A program made the translations under genes and the position numbers. A stretch of DNA of 9,856 nucleotides from Pseudomonadota bacterium (GTDB lineage: Bacteria > Pseudomonadota > Alphaproteobacteria > SMXQ01), in NCBI GenBank assembly GCA_022562375.1, contig JADFPK010000052.1, forward strand, positions 1 through 9,856, given 5' to 3'. The notes under the pieces were generated by a model. The model did not search any database. It was given only the letters and a program-made list of their open reading frames with translations, and was not told where the DNA came from. Of this stretch, positions 1 through 6,552 are shown one piece after another. The number at the start of each line of letters is the position of its first letter. The first letter of the stretch is position 1.

Positions 1-415
1 CGGCGCCGGTCTCGTCGTCGAGGCGCTGGCGGGTCTCGACGACGGAACGGTCGAGCGCCGTCCCCAGCCGGATGAGGGCGCGTGTTATGCCGCCAAGATC
101 ACCCGCGCCGATGGCGAGCTCGACTGGCGCCAGAGCGCGGCGGTCCTCGAGCGCCGGGTTCGGGCGCTCAGCCCGGCGCCCGGCGCCTGGTTCGAGCATG
201 ACGGCACCCGCATCAAGGTGCTGGCGGCGGAGATCGCCGAAGGCGCCGGGGGCGCGGCGCCCGGCCACATCATCGACGATCGCCTGAGCATCGCCTGCGG
301 CGACGGCGCGCTGAGGCCGACGCGCCTGCAGCGCCAGGGGCGGGCGGTGATGGCGGTGGATGAGTTCCTGCGCGGCTATGGACTCGGCCCGGGCAGCGAT
401 CTTTTCGGACCATGA
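1..415 (+). CDS. fmt: Methionyl-tRNA formyltransferase, C-terminal part (5' end outside window)
   Basis: Only the last ~137 codons are present, read in the frame that starts at base 2 and ends at TGA 413-415. Fmt transfers a formyl group from 10-formyl-tetrahydrofolate to Met-tRNAi in the cytoplasm, giving the initiator fMet-tRNA. The visible part is the C-terminal, tRNA-binding, OB-like domain. Its beginning reads [18 protein letters not shown], which matches the family pattern of a YAxKI stretch followed by an acidic residue and Trp, and a typical Fmt tail follows ([15 protein letters not shown], then a short helix ending DEFLRGYG). The catalytic N-terminal domain lies upstream of the window. 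The stop overlaps the start of truA in an ATGA, so the two are probably translationally coupled. An fmt-truA order is common in alphaproteobacteria, which supports the call. The identification rests on motif and context, not on a full-length comparison. Confidence 0.88.
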   Translation, partial: GAGLVVEALAGLDDGTVERRPQPDEGACYAAKITRADGELDWRQSAAVLERRVRALSPAPGAWFEHDGTRIKVLAAEIAEGAGGAAPGHIIDDRLSIACGDGALRPTRLQRQGRAVMAVDEFLRGYGLGPGSDLFGP

Positions 416-1149
416 CCCGGTTCAAACTGACGGTCGAATATGACGGCGGCCCCTTCGTCGGCTGGCAGCGCCAGGACAACGGGCCTTCGGTGCAACAAGC
501 CCTGGAGGAGGCGATCGGCGCCTTCGCCGAGGAGAAAGTGACCCTATTCGGCGCCGGGCGCACCGACGCCGGGGTCCACGCCAGCGGTCAGGTCGCCCAT
601 TTCGACCTCGCCAAGGAGATCGGCGCGGCCAAGGTCAGGGACGCCATCAACTATCACCTCAAACCCCTGCCCGTCGCGGTGATCGGCGCGGAAGCCGTCG
701 ACGGTGATTTCCATGCCCGTTTCTCGGCCACCTCCCGCGCCTATCGCTACCGCATCATCAACCGGCGCCCACCGCTGACGCTCGAGCGCGGCCGCGCCTG
801 GCGGGTGGCCGCGCCGCTCGATCACGGCGCCATGGCGGAAGCGGCGGCGGCGCTGGTCGGCGATCACGACTTCACCACCTTTCGCGGCATCGCCTGCCAG
901 GCCGACTCACCGGTCAAGACCATCGATGAGCTGAGCGTCACGCGCACCGGCGAAGAGGTCGTGATCGCCGTCCGCTCGCGCTCGTTCCTGCTCAACCAGG
1001 TGCGGATCATCACCGGCACCCTGAAGCTCGTCGGCGAAGGCAAATGGCGGCCATCGGACGTCAAGGCGGCGCTGGACGCCCGGGACCGCGCCAAGGGCGG
1101 GCCGACGGCGCCGCCCGAAGGGCTTTACCTGGTCGAAGTCCGCTACTGA
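412..1149 (+). CDS. truA: tRNA pseudouridine(38-40) synthase TruA
   Basis: This 245-residue protein has the usual length for TruA, which converts uridines 38-40 in the anticodon stem-loop of many tRNAs to pseudouridine. The N-terminus [20 protein letters not shown] is the family's first strand and YDG motif. The catalytic motif GRTDAGVHA occupies residues 49-57, with Asp52 as the expected nucleophile. The second half contains a DFTTFRG stretch and [14 protein letters not shown], which corresponds to the conserved FLxxQVRxxxG segment, and the protein closes with GLYLVEVRY, a typical TruA end. ATG 412 overlaps the fmt stop (ATGA), which fixes the start and implies coupled translation. No truncation or missing catalytic residue was seen. 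A weak hairpin after the stop may end the transcript. Confidence 0.96.
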   Translation: MTRFKLTVEYDGGPFVGWQRQDNGPSVQQALEEAIGAFAEEKVTLFGAGRTDAGVHASGQVAHFDLAKEIGAAKVRDAINYHLKPLPVAVIGAEAVDGDFHARFSATSRAYRYRIINRRPPLTLERGRAWRVAAPLDHGAMAEAAAALVGDHDFTTFRGIACQADSPVKTIDELSVTRTGEEVVIAVRSRSFLLNQVRIITGTLKLVGEGKWRPSDVKAALDARDRAKGGPTAPPEGLYLVEVRY

Positions 1150-1192
1150 ACGCCCTTATTTATCGCCCGGCGACGACCCGCGGCCAAGCCTG

Positions 1193-1219
1193 CCGGCGCC
1201 CTTGGCGGCGGGTATTTTA
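1193..1219 (+). terminator. Possible weak rho-independent terminator after truA
   Basis: Bases 1193-1200 (CCGGCGCC) can pair with 1204-1211 (GGCGGCGG) around a CTT loop. This gives seven base pairs with one internal G-G mismatch, followed by the short T-rich run TATTTTA. The location, about 45 bases after the truA stop, suits a terminator for fmt-truA. The T run is short and interrupted and the stem is imperfect, so this is tentative. Confidence 0.35.
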
Positions 1220-1230
1220 CGTTTCTAACA

Positions 1231-1250
1231 ATGTATACGTAATGTATATT
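1231..1250. promoter_or_regulatory. Upstream GTATA/TATAC element (possible distal operator)
   Basis: The heptamer ATGTATA occurs twice here (1231-1237 and 1242-1248) with an 11-base period, so both copies face the same side of the helix. The same bases also form the inverted pair TATAC (1234-1238) and GTATA (1244-1248) with a five-base spacer. The core recurs about 80 bases downstream, next to the start of the 158-codon gene. It stands out sharply from the GC-rich surroundings. TATATT at 1245-1250 could also serve as a -10 box, with a poor -35. The binding protein is unknown. Confidence 0.4.
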
Positions 1251-1300
1251 GGTTCGCCGGAATCGGCTGTTTATCTCAGAAAATAGGGAATTCAAGGCGG

Positions 1301-1329
1301 TTTACAAGGAAGTATATGCAGTATATACC
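1301..1329 (+). promoter_or_regulatory. Predicted sigma70-type promoter of the 158-codon gene
   Basis: TTTACA at 1301-1306 matches the -35 consensus at five of six positions. After exactly 17 bases, TATACC at 1324-1329 matches the -10 consensus at four of six. Transcription would begin near 1336 and leave about 25 bases of leader. A good ribosome binding site, AAGGGAG (1348-1354), sits six bases before ATG 1361. The -10 region is covered by palindromes, the usual layout for a repressible promoter. Confidence 0.5.
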
Positions 1330-1339
1330 ATATATATAC
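1312..1339. promoter_or_regulatory. Overlapping palindromes, candidate operator over the -10 box
   Basis: Two inverted repeats share bases here. GTATAT (1312-1317) and ATATAC (1323-1328) are separated by five bases, and GTATATA (1321-1327) and TATATAC (1333-1339) are also separated by five bases. Corresponding half-site centres are 11-12 bases apart, about one helical turn, as expected for a dimeric regulator binding one DNA face in tandem. The sites cover the predicted -10 and start region, so binding should repress. Autoregulation by the downstream product is one possibility. The sequence alone does not identify the regulator. Confidence 0.5.
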
Positions 1340-1360
1340 AGTGTATGAAGGGAGTCGGCG

Positions 1361-1837
1361 ATGGAGATCGATTTGACCCGCGACCGCCAGGTGGTGGTCA
1401 GCGTAACGACGACGCTGGCGGAGTTCACCGACGCCTTGCGGACCGGGCGCCTGGTGGTCGACCTCAAGGGGGCGCCGGCGCTTCCGGACGGCCTCGCGCC
1501 GCCGCCCGGCCGAGAGGCCGACGCCGGGCTCGGCGCCGGCGAAGTGGCGGCGATCTGCCGCCGCTACGGGCCCGAGAGGCTCGCCGCCAATCTGCTGTGG
1601 GAAATCGCCCAGGCGGGCGATCAGGGGATCACCTCGACCGAGCTCAAGGAGGCTCTCGGCTTGGGCTCCTCCCAGCAGCTCGCCGGCGTCTTCGGCGGCA
1701 TCGGCAAGACGGCGGATCGCCTTATCCCCGGGCGCAAGGGGTTGTTCCTTGACCGTCGGTGGCTGGGGCAAAGGTCGGAATATCTTTACCGCATGCCGGC
1801 GCGCGTTCGCGCCGAGATCCTCGAATTCTACGGGTAA
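1361..1837 (+). CDS. Hypothetical protein, possible winged-helix DNA-binding protein
   Basis: I do not recognise this 158-residue protein as a named family. The N-terminal ~45 residues (MEIDLTRDRQVVVSVTTTLA onward) look like a small beta-rich segment, followed by a Pro/Gly/Ala-rich linker. From about residue 65 a helical region leads into LLWEIAQAGDQGITSTELKE. There, a helix, a Gly-Ile-Thr-Ser turn and an ELKEALGLGS helix resemble a helix-turn-helix. A third helix and a beta-hairpin-like stretch (KGLFLDRRW, then YLYRMPARVRAEILEF) would make the wing. No transmembrane segment or signal peptide is evident. ATG 1361 has a clear AAGGGAG ribosome binding site six bases upstream. The gene stands alone between truA and the convergent membrane-protein gene, under its own AT-rich, palindrome-covered promoter, which fits a self-regulated DNA-binding protein. 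That role is inference from predicted fold and context. Confidence 0.72.
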   Translation: MEIDLTRDRQVVVSVTTTLAEFTDALRTGRLVVDLKGAPALPDGLAPPPGREADAGLGAGEVAAICRRYGPERLAANLLWEIAQAGDQGITSTELKEALGLGSSQQLAGVFGGIGKTADRLIPGRKGLFLDRRWLGQRSEYLYRMPARVRAEILEFYG

Positions 1838-1852
1838 GGCCCGAAAACCCCG

Positions 1853-1880
1853 GATGTTGCCCTCAGGCGTTTACAACATC
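1853..1880. repeat. Perfect 7-bp inverted repeat between convergent genes
   Basis: GATGTTG (1853-1859) and CAACATC (1874-1880) are exact inverted copies separated by 14 bases. The right arm lies in the last codons and stop of the leftward membrane-protein gene, and the left arm lies 15 bases past the stop of the rightward 158-codon gene. It could help end transcription from either side, but there is no T run after it in either direction, so it is not a classical terminator. Confidence 0.3.
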
Positions 1881-2425
1881 GCCCTGGCGACGACGTTGAT
1901 GAGGAAGCTTAATACCAGGTTGAAGGTCACGAGCACCACGGCCTCTCCGCCGGTGATCACCAGCGCCGTCCGGGCCACATACCACTGATAGATGAACACC
2001 GCGATCGTCGCCATATACAGCACCCCTACCAGCGCCGGGTTGATCGCGGCGAGGGCGGCGACCGGGAGGAAAAGCGCGACCCCAAGCACGTTGGCCCAAT
2101 TGTGGGCGACGATATAGCGGATGTAATTGTCGCTGCGGGCGAGCCAGCGCGCGATAGTGACCATCGCCAGCGGATAGGCCGTCCACTCGATGACGTAGGC
2201 GATCCCTTCGACCAACACCCACCTCACCGGCCCGGCGCCGACCGGGCGCAGGACGGCATAGAAGACCATCAATACGATATAGACGGGCGCCACCACGGCG
2301 GCGGCATGGAACGAGCGCCAGAACCCGGCGATGGAGGTGTCGAAATGGCCCAGCCCCCCGGGGTCCATCCGCGCCAGGCGCAACGCCCCGGAAAGCGCGA
2401 ATGCCACCTCCCGCGCCGAAATCAT
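1871..2425 (-). CDS. Small multi-pass inner-membrane protein of unknown function
   Basis: This 184-residue protein begins [19 protein letters not shown]. It appears to have a short cytoplasmic or amphipathic N-terminus and about five hydrophobic segments, at roughly residues 37-59, 70-93, 107-127, 131-151 and 161-180. No signal peptide cleavage site or catalytic motif is evident. I recall similar unnamed proteins beside dapE in Rhodospirillales, but no assigned function. The overall look is loosely like Yip1-type membrane proteins, which is only an impression. The start at 2425 overlaps the dapE stop (TGA 2424-2422) as ATGA, so it is the third, translationally coupled gene of the dapD-dapE operon. 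An open frame extends further upstream, but that part lies inside dapE and has the arginine-rich composition of an out-of-frame reading, so 2425 is the sensible start. A link to diaminopimelate or cell-wall metabolism would be inference from position alone. Confidence 0.85.
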   Translation of the reverse strand: MISAREVAFALSGALRLARMDPGGLGHFDTSIAGFWRSFHAAAVVAPVYIVLMVFYAVLRPVGAGPVRWVLVEGIAYVIEWTAYPLAMVTIARWLARSDNYIRYIVAHNWANVLGVALFLPVAALAAINPALVGVLYMATIAVFIYQWYVARTALVITGGEAVVLVTFNLVLSFLINVVARAML

Positions 2426-3620
2426 CGGCCGGCGAAATAGTCGTCGAGCACGGCCTTGTAGATATCGGTTAGCTTCTCGAGGTCGTCGAGCGCCGTCCTT
2501 TCGTTGGCCTTGTGCATGGTCTTGCCGGGGAGGCCGAACTCGGCGACGGGACAGGCGCGGTGGATGAAGCGGGCGTCGGAGGTGCCGCCCGAGGTCGAGA
2601 GTTCCGGCCGGATGCCGATCGTCCTCTCGACGGCGCCGGCGACGAGCTCGCTCCACTCGCCGGGCGGGCACAGGAACGCCTCGCCCGAGACCTGCAGCTT
2701 GAGCTCATAGCGCCCGCCGGTCTTGTCGCCGCCGATCTTGTCGCCGCCGACCTTGTCGCCGTTGACCTTATCGAAAGTCTGGCGCAGCCAGCGCTCGATC
2801 GAGGCGGCGGTGTGCAGGTCGTTGAAGCGGATGTTGAACGAGGCCGAGGTCCGGTCGGGAATCAGGTTGGTCGCCGCATTGCCGGTGTCGATGGTGCTGA
2901 TCTCGATGGCCGAGGGCTGGAAGTGATCGGTGCCCTCGTCGAGGCCCTTCTCGGTGATCGCGCCGAGCATCTCGAGCAGCCTCGGGATCGGGTTGTCGGC
3001 AAGGTGGCCGTAGGCGGTATGGCCCTGGGTGCCAAAGACCGTGAGATGGCCTACCAGGCTGCCGCGCCGGCCGATCTTGATCATATCGCCCAGTTTCTCC
3101 GGGTTCGTCGGCTCGCCGACCAGGCAGACATCGAGCGTCTCCCCCCGCTGCTCGAGCCAATCCAGCACCTTGACCGTGCCGTTGATGGCGAAGGTCTCCT
3201 CGTCGCCGGTGATCAGCAGGCTGATCGAGCCGTCGAAGCCGTCCGGGCGCTCGGCCAGGAACCGGGCCAGCGCGGCGACGAAACTGGCGATGGCGCCCTT
3301 CATGTCGGCGGCGCCCCGGCCGCAAAGATACCCGTCGATGACCTCGGCGCCGAACGGGTCGGTGTCCCAGCCTTCGGGGTTGCCCACCGGCACCACGTCG
3401 GTGTGCCCGGCGAAACAGAAATTGGGCGCGCCGTCGCCGAGGCGGGCGTAAAGGTTGGCGACATCCGCCGTGCCTGGCTCCGAGAAAACCAGCCTGTGAC
3501 AGGAAAAGCCGAGCTCTTCGAGCGTCGCTTTGAGCACATCCAGCGCCCCGGCGTCCTCTGGCGTCACCGACGGGCAGCGGATCAGCGCCCTGGCCAGCTC
3601 GAGGGGTTCGGTCGGCGGCG

Positions 3621-3624
<4 letters not shown>
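2422..3624 (-). CDS. dapE: Succinyl-diaminopimelate desuccinylase DapE
   Basis: This 400-residue di-zinc amidohydrolase of the M20 family removes succinate from N-succinyl-LL-2,6-diaminopimelate, giving LL-diaminopimelate for lysine and peptidoglycan synthesis in the cytoplasm. All expected metal-site and catalytic residues are present: His74 in FAGHTDVVP, Asp107 in RGAADMKG, Glu142-Glu143 in ITGDEE, Glu171 in VGEPT and His371 in TMHKANE. The [10 protein letters not shown] motif (345-354) is also present. The dimerisation domain spans about residues 185-300. The protein is some 20 residues longer than the usual ~375-380. Most of the excess is a tandem Gly-Asp-Lys repeat at 289-304, in the loop between a helix (IERWLRQTF) and a strand (RYELKLQ). 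ATG 3624 overlaps the dapD stop as ATGA, and the gene's own stop overlaps the next start in the same way, so dapD, dapE and the membrane protein are coupled. The start [20 protein letters not shown] matches family N-termini. Confidence 0.96.
2722..2766 (-). repeat. 15-bp in-frame tandem repeat inside dapE
   Basis: Three consecutive 15-base units, at 2722-2736, 2737-2751 and 2752-2766, share CTTGTCGCCG on the + strand. The first two differ at only one base and the third at a few more, and a degenerate fourth partial unit (CTTATCG) follows. Read on the coding strand they give Gly-Asp-Lys-(Val/Ile/Thr)-Gly repeats at DapE residues 289-304. Because the unit length is a multiple of three, copy-number change by replication slippage would keep the frame. 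The near-identity of two units suggests recent duplication. Confidence 0.85.
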
Positions 3625-4478
<854 letters not shown>

Positions 4479-4517
4479 CCGCTCGTCTCGGGTAAATGGC
4501 CATCGGGAAAGGGTGAG

Positions 4518-4546
4518 AACATGCGCAAGGCTCAGGTTCCTGTCAA
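4518..4546 (-). promoter_or_regulatory. Predicted sigma70-type promoter of the dapD operon
   Basis: On the minus strand, TTGACA (4546 to 4541) is a perfect -35 consensus. It is followed after 17 bases by CATGTT (4523 to 4518), which matches the -10 consensus at three of six positions. Transcription would start near 4511 and give a leader of about 33 bases before ATG 4478. The perfect -35 and exact spacing are in favour; the -10 is weak. No lysine-riboswitch-length leader is possible from this start. Confidence 0.5.
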
Positions 4547-4566
4547 CCATCGCCCGGCGGGGGATA

Positions 4567-4574
4567 TTAACCAT
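4567..4574 (+). promoter_or_regulatory. CtrA-like recognition element TTAACCAT
   Basis: The octamer TTAACCAT matches one of the recognised binding patterns of the alphaproteobacterial response regulator CtrA. It sits in the divergent intergenic region, about 55-65 bases upstream of the predicted dapD start point and about 235 bases before the EAL gene. CtrA often controls motility and cyclic di-GMP genes in this class, so the signalling cassette is a plausible target. A single eight-base match can occur by chance, although AT-rich words are uncommon in this sequence. Confidence 0.35.
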
Positions 4575-4808
4575 ACCGTCCAGTGGCTGTCGCCGTCCCG
4601 GGCCATAGGAAGGCCCTGGAACCCAAGGTTTCCGCGGGTTTGAGGAGGTTATATCCGGCCTTTTATGTAACGCTTCCTTAAGCAGGGCGGGGGTACCCTA
4701 TACGGTGGTTAGAGGTCTGTTCGAAACACGGATCATCGGCCGTTTCGCGACCGTGGCGGGGCTCGGGTTCCCGGCGGGCGCGGGCCGGTGATCGAATTTT
4801 GGTGTGAA

Positions 4809-6551
4809 ATGGCTCGAAGGCAAAATAGCGAAGCTTCAGGGGACGGTCAGGCGCGCGCCTTGCGCGCCGACAGGGACCGGTATGCCGCGCTCGCGTTCTG
4901 CGCCTCGGACATGCTGCTCGAACTCGCCCCGAATTTGACCGTGGCTTTCGCCGACGGCGCCACCATGGCGTTGACGGGCAGTAAGCCCGAGGATCTTCAG
5001 GGCCTTTCCTTTATCGACCTGGTGGCTCCGAGGGACCGTCCCCTGGTGCGAGAGATCATGAAGCACGCCGCCGCCGGGAACCGTCTCGAGAGCGTCATCA
5101 TCCATCTCGACGGGCCGGACGGCGACACGGCGCCGCTGACTCTGCTCGGCTGTCATATGCCCGATATGGGCGGCCATTATTATCTGGCGTTGAGGGTGGG
5201 GCCGGGCGGCCTGCTATTCGGCATGGAGGAGGAACCCGTCGCCAGGAGGGAAAACGGCCTTACCGGCGCGCTGCCTTTCGCCGAGACCACCGGGGAATGT
5301 CTGCTTGCCGGCCGCGAGGCCGGCAAGGAGTACGCGCTGACGCTGTTCAGGCTCGAGAATCTTCTCGAGTTGCGGGCGCGGCTCGACGACCGGGCCAAGC
5401 ATGAGTTGATGTCCACTATCAGCAAGTGTCTCAGGGCGGAAGCCGTCGACGACCATATGGCCGGGCAGTTCGCCGATGAAAGTTACGGACTCGTCCACGC
5501 CAAGGGCAAGAACGTCGAGGGGCTCGGCGCGCACCTGCAGGAGTTTTCCCGCAAGTTGGACCCGGAGAATACCGGCTTGACGGTCCATTCGGCGACGCTC
5601 GAGATGGATGTCGCCGATATGAGCGAATCGGATTCGGTCAAGGCGCTGGCCTATACGATCAACCGCTTCTGCACCGAGGACGCCGAGGGATTCGCCGTCG
5701 ACAACCTGTCCGCCGCCCTGACCGCCATGATGGGCGATACGGTCCACAGGATGACCGAATTCAAAACGGTGGTGACCAAGTCGAACTTCGAATTGGCCTT
5801 CCAGCCCGTGGTCGATCTGGAGACCCGCACTCCCCACCATTACGAGGTGCTGGCCCGGTTCAGCGCCTTCGGCGACCGCATCACCCCCTATGGCGCCATT
5901 ACCTTCGCCGAACAGACCGGGATGGTCTGTGACTTCGACCTTGCGATGTGCGCCAAGGTGATCGACTGGCTCACCGAGGCCCGCGGTAATGGACGGGATT
6001 ACATGGTGGCGGTGAACATCTCCGGCAGCTCGATCGGGTCTCCGGCTTTCGTCAGGGCCCTACAGGCGCTGTTGGCGAAGCACGAAGAGCTGCGCGACAA
6101 GATTCTGTTCGAGATCACCGAATCGGCCAAGATCGTCGACCTCGAAGCCGTCAACCGGTCGGTCCAGAGCCTGCGCCAGGCCGGCCACAAGGTCTGTCTC
6201 GACGACTTCGGCGCCGGCGCGGCGGCCTTCCAGTACCTCAGGGCACTGGACGTGGATGTCGTCAAGATCGACGGCATCTACGTACGCGACGCTCTCTCGA
6301 CGGGTAAGGGCAGGGCATTCCTGAAAGCGATGGCGGGCCTTTGCAACGATCTTGGGATCGCCACCGTCGCCGAGATGGTGGAGGAGGAGGACTGCGTCGG
6401 GTTCCTTCGCCAGTGCGGCGTCGACTTCGGCCAAGGTTATCTTTTCGGCAGGCCGGCCGCGGATATCACCGTCTTCGAGGAGACCGGCGGGGAAAACGAC
6501 GCGCACCAAGGGATTCCACCGACGGCCAAAGAAGCCAGTGGGCGAAGATAG
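4809..6551 (+). CDS. PAS-like / degenerate GGDEF / EAL-domain protein, predicted c-di-GMP phosphodiesterase
   Basis: From ATG 4809 the protein has 580 residues. A GTG at 4788 would add seven, and neither start has a strong ribosome binding site. No membrane segment is visible, so it is probably cytoplasmic. Residues ~24-130 resemble a PAS sensor domain (TVAFADGATMALTGSKPEDL, then a DLVAPRDRP turn). Residues ~165-290 look like a degenerate GGDEF domain, with FADES (221-225) where GGDEF would be, so no cyclase activity is expected. Residues ~320-555 form an EAL domain with its key residues kept: EVLAR (346-350) in place of EALxR, Asn403 in VAVNIS, Glu435 and Glu438 in FEITES, the Asp pair in LDDFGAG (465-466), Lys486 in VVKIDG, the glutamates of AEMVEE, and GQGYLFGRP. 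It therefore probably hydrolyses cyclic di-GMP to pGpG. It is the first gene of a three-gene cassette, and the next start is one base after its stop. Confidence 0.9.
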   Translation: MARRQNSEASGDGQARALRADRDRYAALAFCASDMLLELAPNLTVAFADGATMALTGSKPEDLQGLSFIDLVAPRDRPLVREIMKHAAAGNRLESVIIHLDGPDGDTAPLTLLGCHMPDMGGHYYLALRVGPGGLLFGMEEEPVARRENGLTGALPFAETTGECLLAGREAGKEYALTLFRLENLLELRARLDDRAKHELMSTISKCLRAEAVDDHMAGQFADESYGLVHAKGKNVEGLGAHLQEFSRKLDPENTGLTVHSATLEMDVADMSESDSVKALAYTINRFCTEDAEGFAVDNLSAALTAMMGDTVHRMTEFKTVVTKSNFELAFQPVVDLETRTPHHYEVLARFSAFGDRITPYGAITFAEQTGMVCDFDLAMCAKVIDWLTEARGNGRDYMVAVNISGSSIGSPAFVRALQALLAKHEELRDKILFEITESAKIVDLEAVNRSVQSLRQAGHKVCLDDFGAGAAAFQYLRALDVDVVKIDGIYVRDALSTGKGRAFLKAMAGLCNDLGIATVAEMVEEEDCVGFLRQCGVDFGQGYLFGRPAADITVFEETGGENDAHQGIPPTAKEASGRR

Positions 6552-6552
6552 G

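Larger units (their letters stand above)
4479..4808. other. Divergent intergenic region between dapD and the EAL gene
   Basis: About 330 bases without a supported gene. It contains the predicted dapD promoter and the TTAACCAT element. It also has small inverted repeats: GGGCC/GGCCC at 4600-4604 and 4612-4616, AACCC/GGGTT at 4620-4624 and 4636-4640, and the palindrome GGGTACCC at 4691-4698. For the rightward cassette I see only poor promoter candidates: TTGAGG 4640-4645 with TATGTA 4664-4669 after 18 bases, and TATACG 4699-4704 without a good -35. No small open frame with a convincing ribosome binding site was found. Confidence 0.55.

Noticed and set aside
1311..1345. TATA-rich tract as a transposon remnant or replication-origin unwinding element
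   Set aside because: There are no terminal repeats, target duplications, transposase fragments, DnaA boxes or replication genes nearby. A promoter with operators explains the tract better.
1249..1752. Alternative frame beginning MVRRNRLFISENREF over the 158-codon gene
   Set aside because: It starts inside the AT-rich control region, becomes Arg/Gly/Pro-rich shadow sequence and lacks a ribosome binding site, whereas ATG 1361 in the other frame has a good one.
4479..4574. N-terminal extension of dapD to an ATG at 4574
   Set aside because: It would add about 32 residues with no counterpart in known DapD proteins and would run through the predicted -35 and -10 boxes. Its ATG is part of the TTAACCAT element read backwards.
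4600..4640. Clustered short inverted repeats as a riboswitch or small RNA
   Set aside because: Stems are only four to five pairs and mutually exclusive. They lie upstream of the predicted dapD start point and do not match any riboswitch I know.
4691..4698. GGGTACCC palindrome upstream of the EAL gene as an operator
   Set aside because: It is a single eight-base GC-rich palindrome with no second copy and no clear promoter around it, and is easily expected by chance.
6352..6552. N-terminal extension of the cyclase gene into the EAL gene
   Set aside because: The extra 67 codons overlap the conserved EAL C-terminus in another frame and read as Arg/Ser-rich shadow sequence. ATG 6553, directly after the EAL stop, is the natural start.
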